From assembly GCA_026002875.1 (NCBI GenBank), contig BPGE01000001.1, positions 3,410,001 to 3,474,000 on the forward strand: a stretch of DNA of 64,000 bases, written 5' to 3'. Source of the DNA: Bryobacteraceae bacterium (GTDB lineage: Bacteria; Acidobacteriota; Terriglobia; Bryobacterales; Bryobacteraceae). Below, piece after piece: positions 46,661 to 55,450 of this stretch. The translations under genes and the position numbers were made by a program. A model generated the notes under the pieces. That model saw nothing but the letters and a program-made list of their open reading frames with translations. It did not search any database and was not told where the DNA came from. Numbering within the stretch: position 1 is the stretch's first letter; each line of letters starts with the position of its first letter.

Positions 46661-48496
46661 TCACTCCTGCCAGGGGAACACGCCCCGGCGCGAGACCAGC
46701 GCCGGCAGCGCCGCCCAGAGAATCACCGTCGGCACGGCCTCTCCGGCTTTCTGCCGCAACGGCGGGCGCTCCAGCGCCACCAGTTCGCCTTTCTGCAGGC
46801 CGGAAGCCACGGCCGCCTGCACGAAGTTCGCCAGGCGCACCTCGACCGGCCTTTTTTCAAACGAATCGCCGCGCTTCACAAACACGAAGGGCGTTTCGCC
46901 GCCCGGCTCGCGGAACAGCGATTCGCGCGGCACCAGCAGCGTATCTTCCGCCTGTTCGACCAGCACGTCCGCACTCACGCTCAGATCCGGAATGACGCGC
47001 GGGTCCATCCTGTCGATCTTGATCATGACGGGAATCTCCCGCACATACTCGGCGCGGGCCCGGCCAGGCTGGCTCATCGCGCCGATGCCCACGACATGGC
47101 CCGGCAGCTCCAGTTCAGGGAACGCATCGAAGCGCAGCCACGCCTTCGCCCCGATGCGGAGCGCCTCCACGTCCGCCTGGTTCACCGTGGCCGAGACCAG
47201 CATCGAAGCCGGATCGACGATCCGCCCGAACATCTGACCCGGGAAAACCTGGTCGCCCGCCTGAATCTGGCCGAATTCCGAGCCGCGCCGCGTGGTTTCC
47301 GTCACGAACATTCCATCCATCGGCGCCCGGATCAGCATGCGCTCCACGTTGCGCTGGGCGCGCTCCAGTTCCAGCTTGGCCTGCTCGAGATCCAGCTCCG
47401 CCTGGCGCCGCTGGCTGCGCAGGCTGATCTCCTGCTGCGGAATCGCGGCTTCGACCATCTTCAAGTGGGCCTGAGCCTGTTCGAGGCTGAGCCGCAGGAT
47501 CTCGGAGTCGATGACCGACCGCACGGGGATGGTCTGGATGTCCAGCTTCGCTTTCTCGACGGCCGCTTTGGCCTGCTCCAGAGTCTGCTGGTAGGATTTG
47601 CGCGCGACGTCGATCTGGGCGTCGATGGAGCGCATGGTGCGCTCTGCCTGCTCAACGCTGGCCTTGAAGTCATCGAGGCGCAGCATCTGGAACTGGGTGT
47701 CGAACTCGGCGACGATCTCTCCCTTCTTGACCAGCGTGCCGGGCTGCTTCATCGTCTGGATGACCTGCATGAAGTCGCTGGCGCCGCCGCTGAGGCGGTC
47801 GCCGCCGCCACCACCGCCGCCGCCACCACCGCCGCCACCACCGCCGCCGCCGGAAGAGGAGGCGGAGGCGCTGGAAGACGTAGCGGTGCTGGATGAAGAG
47901 GTACGCGAAGAGGCAGATGAGCTGGAGGTGGCGCTGCGCGCCGAGGACGAAGAGAACCGGTTGGCGGCGCCGCGGAAACTCGACGACATGCCCGTGCTTG
48001 CACCGCCCGACATGCCCATCCCGCCGACGGACGCCGAGGAAGCCGCGCTGGCAACGCTGGAGGAAGAGCTGCCGCCCGAAGACCGGCTGCCGCCGCCGCC
48101 ACCGAATCCGCCGCCGCCCATGCCGCTGCCGACGTCGATGGTGACAATCATGCCGCCACCAGCGCGCTGGACATTGATGTTGGCCCCGCGGCCGCCGCGC
48201 AACTGCGGCGCGATGAGGCTGACGTATTTTTCGGCCGTTGTCGTCCCGGCCAGCCGGATGGTCTTCTGCAGCGTTCCCTGCGTCACCGGCGCCGTGCGCA
48301 CCCGCGCCAGCGCCTGCGCGCCCGACCGGGCGGCCGGGTTCAACTGCCGCCACGCCAGCCAGCCGAGCACGGCGACGGCAGCCAGGACCAGCAGAACCAG
48401 CCAGGACCGGTCCCGGCGCCGGCGCACGGCAGTGCGCGGGGCCTCGGCCGGAGGCGCCGGCTGCGTGAGAGGATTCGGATTCAACTGAGGCTGCAT
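46661..48496 (-). CDS. HlyD-like efflux adaptor with long Ser/Gly insertion
   Basis: A 611-residue adaptor and first gene of the efflux operon, with a GAGGAG ribosome site. A cytoplasmic Pro-rich, Arg-rich start precedes the anchor (about 32-47, WLVLLVLAAVAVLGWLAW). Barrel-sandwich strands begin at about 65. Residues about 122-240 are an insertion of Gly, Ser and some Met, ending in a run of 17 glycines (216-232). The protein resumes with KQPGTLVKKGEIVAEFDTQF, a coiled-coil hairpin (about 275-390), RAPMDGMFVTETTRRGSEFG and the beta-barrel. The insertion splits the N-terminal lipoyl half. Otherwise typical of the family. Confidence 0.8.
   Translation of the reverse strand: MQPQLNPNPLTQPAPPAEAPRTAVRRRRDRSWLVLLVLAAVAVLGWLAWRQLNPAARSGAQALARVRTAPVTQGTLQKTIRLAGTTTAEKYVSLIAPQLRGGRGANINVQRAGGGMIVTIDVGSGMGGGGFGGGGGSRSSGGSSSSSVASAASSASVGGMGMSGGASTGMSSSFRGAANRFSSSSARSATSSSSASSRTSSSSTATSSSASASSSGGGGGGGGGGGGGGGGGDRLSGGASDFMQVIQTMKQPGTLVKKGEIVAEFDTQFQMLRLDDFKASVEQAERTMRSIDAQIDVARKSYQQTLEQAKAAVEKAKLDIQTIPVRSVIDSEILRLSLEQAQAHLKMVEAAIPQQEISLRSQRRQAELDLEQAKLELERAQRNVERMLIRAPMDGMFVTETTRRGSEFGQIQAGDQVFPGQMFGRIVDPASMLVSATVNQADVEALRIGAKAWLRFDAFPELELPGHVVGIGAMSQPGRARAEYVREIPVMIKIDRMDPRVIPDLSVSADVLVEQAEDTLLVPRESLFREPGGETPFVFVKRGDSFEKRPVEVRLANFVQAAVASGLQKGELVALERPPLRQKAGEAVPTVILWAALPALVSRRGVFPWQE
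47801..47851 (-). repeat. Coding (GGN)17 glycine tract
   Basis: A run of 17 glycine codons in the first efflux adaptor, built mostly of GGC and GGT in an irregular mix so that GGCGGCGGTGGT-like units recur. It is flanked by Ser-rich coding sequence. Slippage would add or remove whole glycines only when changes are in threes; other lengths would truncate the protein. Confidence 0.85.
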
Positions 48497-48830
48497 ACGC
48501 GACTCCTCGGTTCTTCAGGGACAGATGCCGCCCCTCATGCCCGGAGGGTGGAAATCTTTCAGTTAGCTATGACGATCCCAGCCCGCGAAAGGTTATGCAG
48601 GCTGCACCTATTTATGATCGTCCGAAACCCGGCCGGGACTCAGCTTTCGCGCCTCCTGCCGGGCAATTCCTGCTGGTTCGGGGCGGACAGGCCCCGTCCT
48701 GCGCCGCGCCGCCCCGTTTTCCGGAGGTCTCCGGGAGCGCGGCGGATCGCGGGTTTCGCCAGGCCTTCCTTCCGATCGGGCGAAAGCTGTGATATGGTTC
48801 CGGTAACTGGACAAAAAGGAGAACGAAGCC
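48497..48830 (+). other. Divergent intergenic region (efflux operon / aldo-keto reductase)
   Basis: A 334-bp gap without a convincing gene; overlapping open frames look like shadows. It must hold the promoters of the efflux operon (minus) and the reductase (plus). The minus side has an AT-rich patch near 48600-48625 (CATAAATAGG) that could be a -10, without a clear -35. Near the reductase a TTTCGCC/GGCGAAA hairpin (about 48756-48786) precedes an AAGGAG ribosome site. No known operator was recognised. Confidence 0.4.
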
Positions 48831-49718
48831 ATGCCCTGGACGCCCAACCGCCGCGACTTCCTGAAGAGCCTGGGATCCATCGCCGCCGGCGCGGCGCTGC
48901 CCGCCGCTGCTGCCCCTGCAAAAAGATCCGCCACGGACTGGGTGGAACTGGGCCGTTCCGGCATCAAGGTCACCCGCCTGGCCTTCGGCACGGGCACCTT
49001 CGGCGGCAGGGTGCAGCGCGAGCTCGGCCAGGAGCAGTTCACGCGTCTGGTGCGCCACGCCTATGACCGCGGCATCCGGTTCTTCGAAACCGCCGACAAC
49101 TACCGCGGCATGCCGGTGATGCTCGGCGAAGCCCTGAAAGGCCTGCCCCGCGATTCCTACCGGCTGATGACGAAGATCCGGCTCTCCGACGCGGGCAGCT
49201 TCCAGGCGGCGTTCGACCGCTTCCGGCGCGAACTGCAGACCGAGTACATCGACATCCTGCTGCTGCACTGCGTCCGGCGCGAGTCCTGGCCCGAGGATTT
49301 CGCCCGCCTCCGCGACGAGATGTCGGAGGCGAAGGTGAAGAAGGTGCTGCTGGCCCACGGGGCCTCCTGCCACGGGCTGCTTCCGCTGCGGCGCTTCCCG
49401 GGCAACAGTTGGCTCGACGTGGCGCTGCTGCGGATCAATCACGACGGAACGCGCATGGACAACATCGAAGGCACCGAGTACGGCCGCGGCGACGTGAACG
49501 AGGTGGTGGAGCGCATCGCCGCCGTGCACAGGCAGGGCACGGGCGTCATCGGCATGAAGATCATCGGCGAGGGGGCGTTCAAGTCGCCCGAGCAGCGCGA
49601 CGCCTCCATCCGCTTCGTCGCGAAGCTCGGCACCGTGGACTCCATCACCATCGGCTACAAGAGTCCTGAAGAGATCGACGAAGCCATCGAACGGCTCAAC
49701 CGCCACCTGAACAGCTAG
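48831..49718 (+). CDS. Tat-exported aldo/keto reductase
   Basis: A 295-residue NADPH-type oxidoreductase. The N terminus MPWTPNRRDFLKSLGSIAAG is a clear twin-arginine signal (NRRDFLK). The barrel shows WVELGRSGIKVTRLAFGTGT, FFETADNYRGMPVMLGEAL (catalytic Tyr), MTKIRLSD (Lys) and DILLLHCVRRESW (His). An AAGGAG ribosome site precedes the ATG. Export of an NAD(P)-dependent fold is unusual but common in this group of Tat-tagged acidobacterial and planctomycetal reductases. Its stop shares CTAG with the stop codon of the convergent GH43 gene. Confidence 0.85.
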   Translation: MPWTPNRRDFLKSLGSIAAGAALPAAAAPAKRSATDWVELGRSGIKVTRLAFGTGTFGGRVQRELGQEQFTRLVRHAYDRGIRFFETADNYRGMPVMLGEALKGLPRDSYRLMTKIRLSDAGSFQAAFDRFRRELQTEYIDILLLHCVRRESWPEDFARLRDEMSEAKVKKVLLAHGASCHGLLPLRRFPGNSWLDVALLRINHDGTRMDNIEGTEYGRGDVNEVVERIAAVHRQGTGVIGMKIIGEGAFKSPEQRDASIRFVAKLGTVDSITIGYKSPEEIDEAIERLNRHLNS

Positions 49719-51715
49719 CGGAACCGCACGTCGAAGCGCACGCCGTCGCGCCCGTCCGGCCGCGGGCCGGGGCTGTCGGCCAACACCGCGCCGGCGGCTT
49801 CGTCCACGCGCAGGAAGCGGTGCGTGGCCAGCGACATCAGGATCGTCTCGCCCGTAAAGGTCTCCATCCACTGGAAGGTCTCCGACGGGCCCGGCGCGCC
49901 GCGGCGCAGTCCAGCCGGACGGTCCTCCGCTACGGACAGATAGCCGTCCGGCGTCCTGAGCGCCACGCGGCCGAGCCCGCGGTTTTCGAGGCGGAAGACA
50001 TCGTGCCCGCCCACCCGCAGGGCGGCTGTCCCGCCGTGGACGCGGAATTCGGCGCGGCGGCCGGCAGGCACGGGCGCGCGCGGCGTCTCCTTTACGCGGA
50101 TCGAATCGAAGTCGGCGTGGCCGCCCTGCCGGTCCGGCCCCGCATGAAAAGCGAACAGCGCGTAGCGCACGCCCTGGAACGTGATCAGGCCGTAAGCCAT
50201 GGCATGCGGGCCGCCGATGTCCGCGAACCGGCGCCCATCGGTGCTGTACGAGAACCGCGCCGTGTCGCGCATGAAATCGCACGCAGCGCGCAGCCACACG
50301 CGCGGTCCGGGAAGCGGCACGCGGGTCGACTCGCCGCTCACCTCGTCGAAATGCACCAGCGCGAACCGCTCGCCGCTGCGTTCCACGGCCAGCCAGGCGA
50401 AGGGCCGGTTGAACAGCGCGAACCCGGCCCGGTCTCCGGTCTTCAGCCCGCTCGCGTCGAGCGCGACGGTCGCCGTCGAGCGCGGCCCGACGGCGCGCTG
50501 CGTCAGCGTGTTGCGCGCCTGCCACAGGTCCGGCGCGGGCAGCGCATGCAGACGGAGGAAACCCGGCCGCTCCGCAAGAGACCATTTCCCGTCGACGGGG
50601 ACGTGATTCCACTGCCACACCGGCTGGAGTTGCGGCGAGGTGAAGTCGTCGCTTCTCTGATACGGCGCGCGAGGCCTGTCCCGCACTCCGGTGTCCGGCT
50701 TCACCCAGGTGCGCGGCGTGCGCCCGAGGTTGCCGGGCAGGCCGAAGTACGGCCAGCCGTCTTTCCACGTGACAGGCGAGAGCGCCGTCAGCCGCCCGAC
50801 GGAGTTCGCGTCCATCATCGAGAAGCCCCACCACTGGCCGGCCGGCGTGTCCACGATGCCCCCCTGATGGATGGCGCAGCGACCCTTCTGCGACGCATCG
50901 GGCGGCGTGATCCGGAACGGCGGCGTGCGTCCGGCGACGCGGTAGCCGGGGGCGAGGCCGAAGTCTTCGCCCCGGCTGACGTTCTGATTGACTTCCCACG
51001 GACCGTCGAGCCGGTCCGCGCGCGCCGTGGGCATGCGCATCTCGTCGAGGAACCACGCGCTCGTCAGGTAATACTTCCCGCGGATCTTGTACAGGTGCAG
51101 TCCCTCGCCCATGCCCGCCGCGGGCGGGATGATCTCGCGCTCCGTGCCGGGAACGATGTCGGTCAGGTCTTCTGTCAGCTGCGCCAGCCGGATGCCGCGG
51201 TAGCCCCAGACGACGTACGCTTTGCCGTCGTCGTCGAACAGCACGGAGAGATCGTGCAGCGAACGCTTCATTGGCGTGCGCGTCCACGGACCGCGCGGAT
51301 CGCGCGCGCGGAACAGCTGCGTCGTCTGCCCGTTGACGTTGCTGAAAATATGAAACACGCCGTTGTGATAGCGCAGACACGGCGCCCAGATGCCGCGGCC
51401 GTACTCGTTCTTTCCTCCCTCGAGGCGGAACGACGGCCCCAGATCCAGACGGTCCATGGCGTAGGAAAGGAACCGCCAGTTGACCAGGTCGCGCGAGTGC
51501 AGCACGGGCAGCCCCGGCATGCTGTGCATCGTCGTGCCCGTCATGTAGTAGTCCGCCCCGACGCGGATCAGGTCGGGGTCGGAGAACTCGTCGAAGAACA
51601 GCGGATTGGTGAACGTGCCGTTGCCGTTGTCGGCCACCCAGGTATAGGGCTGAGCCCACAGACAGCAGGCGGCGGCAGACGCCGCCAGAAATCGCAGGAC
51701 GCGGAGCGCGGGCAT
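49715..51715 (-). CDS. Glycoside hydrolase family 43-type secreted enzyme
   Basis: A 666-residue protein with a signal peptide (MPALRVLRFLAASAAACCLW). A five-bladed GH43 propeller spans about 30-340: FFDEFSDPDLIRVGADYYMT holds the catalytic base aspartate, SVLFDDDGKAYVVWG the pKa-modulating aspartate and GMGEGLHLYKIRGKYYL the acid glutamate. A concanavalin-like sandwich domain (about 360-545, FTSPQLQPVWQWNHVP) and a C-terminal domain (FRLENRGLGRVALRTPDGYL), possibly carbohydrate binding, follow. The likely substrates are xylosides or arabinosides. It is transcribed alone. Confidence 0.85.
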   Translation of the reverse strand: MPALRVLRFLAASAAACCLWAQPYTWVADNGNGTFTNPLFFDEFSDPDLIRVGADYYMTGTTMHSMPGLPVLHSRDLVNWRFLSYAMDRLDLGPSFRLEGGKNEYGRGIWAPCLRYHNGVFHIFSNVNGQTTQLFRARDPRGPWTRTPMKRSLHDLSVLFDDDGKAYVVWGYRGIRLAQLTEDLTDIVPGTEREIIPPAAGMGEGLHLYKIRGKYYLTSAWFLDEMRMPTARADRLDGPWEVNQNVSRGEDFGLAPGYRVAGRTPPFRITPPDASQKGRCAIHQGGIVDTPAGQWWGFSMMDANSVGRLTALSPVTWKDGWPYFGLPGNLGRTPRTWVKPDTGVRDRPRAPYQRSDDFTSPQLQPVWQWNHVPVDGKWSLAERPGFLRLHALPAPDLWQARNTLTQRAVGPRSTATVALDASGLKTGDRAGFALFNRPFAWLAVERSGERFALVHFDEVSGESTRVPLPGPRVWLRAACDFMRDTARFSYSTDGRRFADIGGPHAMAYGLITFQGVRYALFAFHAGPDRQGGHADFDSIRVKETPRAPVPAGRRAEFRVHGGTAALRVGGHDVFRLENRGLGRVALRTPDGYLSVAEDRPAGLRRGAPGPSETFQWMETFTGETILMSLATHRFLRVDEAAGAVLADSPGPRPDGRDGVRFDVRFR

Positions 51716-51783
51716 GGCACAATCATTTTCCCGCCGGAGCCGCGTCCGCGTGGGCGGCCCGCTTCAGAGCAAAATAGGGTCTG

Positions 51784-54180
51784 GTGCTGAAGCGCAATGC
51801 ACTGCCCGGGTTGCTGCTGTTGACGGCTGGAGCGTGCCTCGCCGGCGCGCTGCACTACGGACATCTGGCGCAGCCGCTCTGGACGGAAGAGGGCTGGCGG
51901 CGCTTTCTGATCTTCGCCGGAGTGTACGCCGCGGCCGCCGCGGCCGCCGTGATCCTTCAGCCGCGCCGCGCCCTGCTGTGGCCGGGCGCCGCGGCCGCCC
52001 TGCTGACGGCCGTGGCGGCAGGGCCGCTCGCCGCCGCGGGCGTGCTGTGGACAGCCGCAGGCGCGTGGGCCGCGGGCTGGCTGCTGTGGCCGCGTCCACC
52101 GGAGGCCGTGCGGACTCCGGCCGCGATGCAGGCGACGCTCGGGCTGGCGGCGTGGACCGCTCTGGTGATGTGGACCGCCGCTCTGCCCGTGCACTACCGG
52201 TGGCTCTACTGGATTCTGCCAGCGGCAGCCATGGCCGCAGCGTGGCGCAGCGGCTGGCGGCCGCGGCCTGCCGTCCCGGCGCTGCCCTCGCGCAGCGCGG
52301 CCGCGGCGTGGTGCCTGGGCCTGTTTCCGTTCTTCGCTCACTGGCTCGTGGTTCTGAAGCCCGAGGTCAGCGCCGACGGGCTGGCCATGCACATGGTGAT
52401 CCCCGCGCGCATGGCGGCCGGACACCGCTGGCCGTTCGACCCGTCCGAGTTCGCCTGGGCGTTGATGCCCATGGGCGGCGACTGGGTCTGGACCATCGGC
52501 TGGATGACAGGAGGCGAAGCGGCCGCGCGGCTGATGAACCTGCTGCTGCTCGCGTGGATCACATGGATGGTGGCGAGACGGGTCTCGGCGCCATTAGCCT
52601 CGTGGCCCGCGGCGATGCTCGCGGCAGCGTTTCTCTCCACGCCGCTGGTGCAGCACGTGACGGGCTCGCTGTTCGTCGAAAACGCGACGGCGCTGTGGTT
52701 GACCGCAGCGGCGCTGACGCTGGCAGAGACGCGGCTTGCGGACGGCCGCGCGAAGCTGGCCTTCGGGCTGCTGGCAGGGATGGCCGCGGCCACCAAGTTC
52801 GGCGCGCTGGCGTTTCTTGCTCCGCTGGTTGCGGGGGCAGCTTGGCTGGCGGGGTGGAGGAACACGGCCATGGCCTTGCTTCCGGCCCTGCCCGTGGGGC
52901 TGTTCCCCTACGCGAACGCCTGGCTGCGCACGGGCAATCCGTTTTTCCCGTTCTTCAACGCCGTCTTCCGTTCGCCGTACTATGAAGCGGCCAACTTCCG
53001 CGATACCCGGTTCGAAACGCCGCTCTCGTGGACGACGCTGTCCGATCTGACGTTCCGCTCCAGCCGCTTCATCGAGGGCTGGGACGGAGCCGCGGGTTTT
53101 CTGCTGTTCGCTCTGGCCATCGCCTGCGTGATGGCGTGGCGGCCCTCCTGGCCCAGAGAACGGACCGTGCTGCTGGCGGCGGCTCTTCTGGGCGGGCTGC
53201 TGAGTTTCGCCGGACAGTCGAACCTCCGCTATCTGTACCCCATGCTTCCGCTTCTGGTTCTGGCGGCTGCGGAAACGCTGCACGAGCCCGCGCCGCGGCG
53301 CGCCCGCGCTGCCCTTCTTGCGGCCTGCTTCGCCGTGCTCCTGCTGCTGCACCTGCGGCTGCTGCCCGCCGCGGGCCACTATCACAAGGATTTCTGGCAG
53401 CCTGCATGGCGTCAGCCGCAGCGGGATCTCTTGCTGCGCGAGCACGCCCCCGAGCGGAAGCTGGTGGAGTGGCTCAACCAGAACGCGCCGGGCGCACGCG
53501 TGGCCTGGTTGGACGGCAACGCCATCGGCGATTTCCGCGGCCGCGCCTTCACGGCCACCTGGCACAGCCCCGTGTTCTGGAAAAGGCTCCGGGAAGCCTC
53601 CGACCCGGAGGCTCTGGAACGGCTGATGCGCGGGTACGGGATCGATTTCGTCATCGCCCCGGCGCCCGCCGGAAGACGCCCGCCGCGCAGCGTCCATGAA
53701 CGGCAGTTTCTCGACGACTGCATGCAGACGGCGCTGGAATTCGGCGATGTCGAGCTCCGCCGCTGGAAGCCTGGAGGCTGCCGGCTGGGAGATCCGCCCG
53801 CCGCCGAACCCGGCGTGCACGACGACACTTCGCCCTCGCTGCGCTTCAGCGGCCCGTGGATCCGCGATCTGCAGTTTCCGGAGACGTGGCGCGGCACGCT
53901 CGTGTACACGAACAGCTCCGCCGCCGCGGCCCGGATCCGGTTCCGCGGCAGCGCCGTGCGGCTGATGTTCACGGCGGCGTTCAACCGCTGCCGCGCCGAG
54001 GCGGCGCTGGAGGGCGCGGCCGCGCGCGTGTTCGATCAGAGAAGCGCGGAGACGCGATGGCGGCAATGGAGCCCGTGGTTTGAGGCCCCCCTGCCCGGGG
54101 AGCACACGCTGGTGCTGCGCATGGCGCCCGGCCCGCCGGCCTCCTGCTGGATCGACCTCGACGCCTTCGAGGTGCGTTGA
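51784..54180 (+). CDS. Polytopic membrane protein, GT-C glycosyltransferase-like
   Basis: A 798-residue protein. About twelve to fourteen hydrophobic segments fill residues 5-530, with an early extracytoplasmic loop (LKPEVSADGLAMHMVIPARM) carrying acidic residues after a membrane helix, as in GT-C enzymes such as ArnT/PMT relatives. The last 250 residues are soluble: a segment with VAWLDGNAIGDFRGRAFTAT and a beta-rich C-terminal domain. It starts with GTG at 51784. A lipid-linked sugar transferase is the best guess, without recognised catalytic family. Adjacent genes give no clear pathway. Confidence 0.6.
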   Translation: MLKRNALPGLLLLTAGACLAGALHYGHLAQPLWTEEGWRRFLIFAGVYAAAAAAAVILQPRRALLWPGAAAALLTAVAAGPLAAAGVLWTAAGAWAAGWLLWPRPPEAVRTPAAMQATLGLAAWTALVMWTAALPVHYRWLYWILPAAAMAAAWRSGWRPRPAVPALPSRSAAAAWCLGLFPFFAHWLVVLKPEVSADGLAMHMVIPARMAAGHRWPFDPSEFAWALMPMGGDWVWTIGWMTGGEAAARLMNLLLLAWITWMVARRVSAPLASWPAAMLAAAFLSTPLVQHVTGSLFVENATALWLTAAALTLAETRLADGRAKLAFGLLAGMAAATKFGALAFLAPLVAGAAWLAGWRNTAMALLPALPVGLFPYANAWLRTGNPFFPFFNAVFRSPYYEAANFRDTRFETPLSWTTLSDLTFRSSRFIEGWDGAAGFLLFALAIACVMAWRPSWPRERTVLLAAALLGGLLSFAGQSNLRYLYPMLPLLVLAAAETLHEPAPRRARAALLAACFAVLLLLHLRLLPAAGHYHKDFWQPAWRQPQRDLLLREHAPERKLVEWLNQNAPGARVAWLDGNAIGDFRGRAFTATWHSPVFWKRLREASDPEALERLMRGYGIDFVIAPAPAGRRPPRSVHERQFLDDCMQTALEFGDVELRRWKPGGCRLGDPPAAEPGVHDDTSPSLRFSGPWIRDLQFPETWRGTLVYTNSSAAAARIRFRGSAVRLMFTAAFNRCRAEAALEGAAARVFDQRSAETRWRQWSPWFEAPLPGEHTLVLRMAPGPPASCWIDLDAFEVR

Positions 54181-54217
54181 AGCCGCGCGGGAGGACCGAT
54201 GCCGCCTTTTTCGTAAC

Positions 54218-55450
54218 ATGGTCTTTATGGAAGCTGGTTTCGCACCCGCCCAGTCTGTCATCGAGCTGGAGCGGCAGTATCTGCTGCAGAATTACGCCCG
54301 GTATCCGCTGGTGCTCAGGCGCGGCCGGGGCTGCTGGCTGTACGACACTTCGGGCAAGCGGTACCTCGACCTGATCTCCGGCATCGGGGTGAACTCGCTC
54401 GGCCACGCGCATCCGCGCATCGTGCGCGCCATCCGCGAGCAGGCCGCGCTGCTGATCCACTCGAGCAATCTGTATTACCACGAGTACCAGGGCCCGCTGG
54501 CGAAGAAAATCTGCGAGACCAGCGGACTTGACCGCGTTTTTTTCTGCAATTCCGGAGCGGAAGCCGTTGAAGCGGCCGTCAAAATGGCGAAGGCCTACGG
54601 CCGGAAAATTCACCCCGAAAAGACCGAAATCATCGCGTTCGAAAACAGTTTCCACGGCCGCACCACCGGCGCCCTGTCCATCACCGGACAGGCCAAGTAC
54701 CGCGAGCCGTTCGAACCGCTTCTTCCCGGGGCCCGCATCCTCAGCCCCTGCGACGACGCCGCCCTGGAAGCGGCCGTGACGGAACGCACCGCCGCCATTT
54801 TCGTCGAGCCGATCCAGGGCGAGGGCGGCGTCAGGCCGATGTCCGGCGACTGGCTGCGCCTCCTGCGCCGGCTGGCCGACCGCAGCGGAGCGCTGCTCGT
54901 GTTCGACGAAATCCAGTGCGGTCTCGGCCGTCCGGGCGTCTATTACGCCTACCAGCTTCATCAGCCGCCGGTGACGCCCGACGTGGTCACGCTGGCCAAG
55001 CCGATCGCCGCCGGCCTCCCGCTCGGGGCCATCGCCTGCACGGAGAAGGCCGCGGCGGCCATCGGCCCCGGCATGCACGGCACGACGTTCGGCGGCGGAG
55101 CGCTGGCCTGCCGGGTGGCGCTGGAATTTTTCGCCATTCTCGAGGAATTGCTGCCGCAAATGCGCAGGGTCAGCGAGTATTTTTTCTCCGGCCTGCGGGA
55201 TCTGCAGAAGCAGTTTTCTTTCATCCGCGAGGTGCGCGGGGCCGGCTTCATGATCGGGGTGGAGCTGGATTTCCCCTGCAAGCACCTGGTGGAAGCGGGC
55301 ATGCAACAGGGCCTGCTGTTCAACGTCACCCACGACACCGTCATCCGGATGCTGCCGCCCTACATCCTCACGGAAAAGGAAGCCGCCCGCGCTCTGGCCG
55401 GGCTGCGGAAGGTGTTTCGCGCGGCCTCACCCGCGCCCGCCGGCGCCTGA
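54218..55450 (+). CDS. Class III aminotransferase, acetylornithine/4-aminobutyrate type
   Basis: A 410-residue PLP enzyme. Motifs: GCWLYDTSGKRYLDLISGIG, HSSNLYYHEYQGPLA, FFCNSGAEAVEAAVKMAK, FENSFHGRTTGALSITGQ, FVEPIQGEGGVRPMSGDW, LVFDEIQCGLGRPG and the PLP-binding lysine in TLAKPIAAGLPLGAIAC. This is the pattern of ArgD, but argininosuccinate-pathway genes are not adjacent, so a related omega-aminotransferase is possible. ATG 54218 and ATG 54227 are both plausible starts. Its 3' end overlaps the convergent hybrid kinase gene by 24 bp. Confidence 0.85.
   Translation: MVFMEAGFAPAQSVIELERQYLLQNYARYPLVLRRGRGCWLYDTSGKRYLDLISGIGVNSLGHAHPRIVRAIREQAALLIHSSNLYYHEYQGPLAKKICETSGLDRVFFCNSGAEAVEAAVKMAKAYGRKIHPEKTEIIAFENSFHGRTTGALSITGQAKYREPFEPLLPGARILSPCDDAALEAAVTERTAAIFVEPIQGEGGVRPMSGDWLRLLRRLADRSGALLVFDEIQCGLGRPGVYYAYQLHQPPVTPDVVTLAKPIAAGLPLGAIACTEKAAAAIGPGMHGTTFGGGALACRVALEFFAILEELLPQMRRVSEYFFSGLRDLQKQFSFIREVRGAGFMIGVELDFPCKHLVEAGMQQGLLFNVTHDTVIRMLPPYILTEKEAARALAGLRKVFRAASPAPAGA

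Noticed and set aside
47801-47851. Glycine tract as a sequencing error or frameshift
   Set aside because: The reading frame is continuous on both sides and the HlyD motifs before and after it are in the same frame.
42458-47896. Very long plus-strand open frame (about 1800 codons) opposite the efflux operon
   Set aside because: It lies antisense to four well-supported efflux genes and its translation is rich in Arg/His/Gln/Leu without any family motif, as expected for the mirror frame of GC-rich coding DNA.
48548-49066. Small plus-strand gene upstream of the aldo/keto reductase
   Set aside because: The frame overlaps the well-supported reductase start in another frame, has no ribosome site and resembles no protein family.
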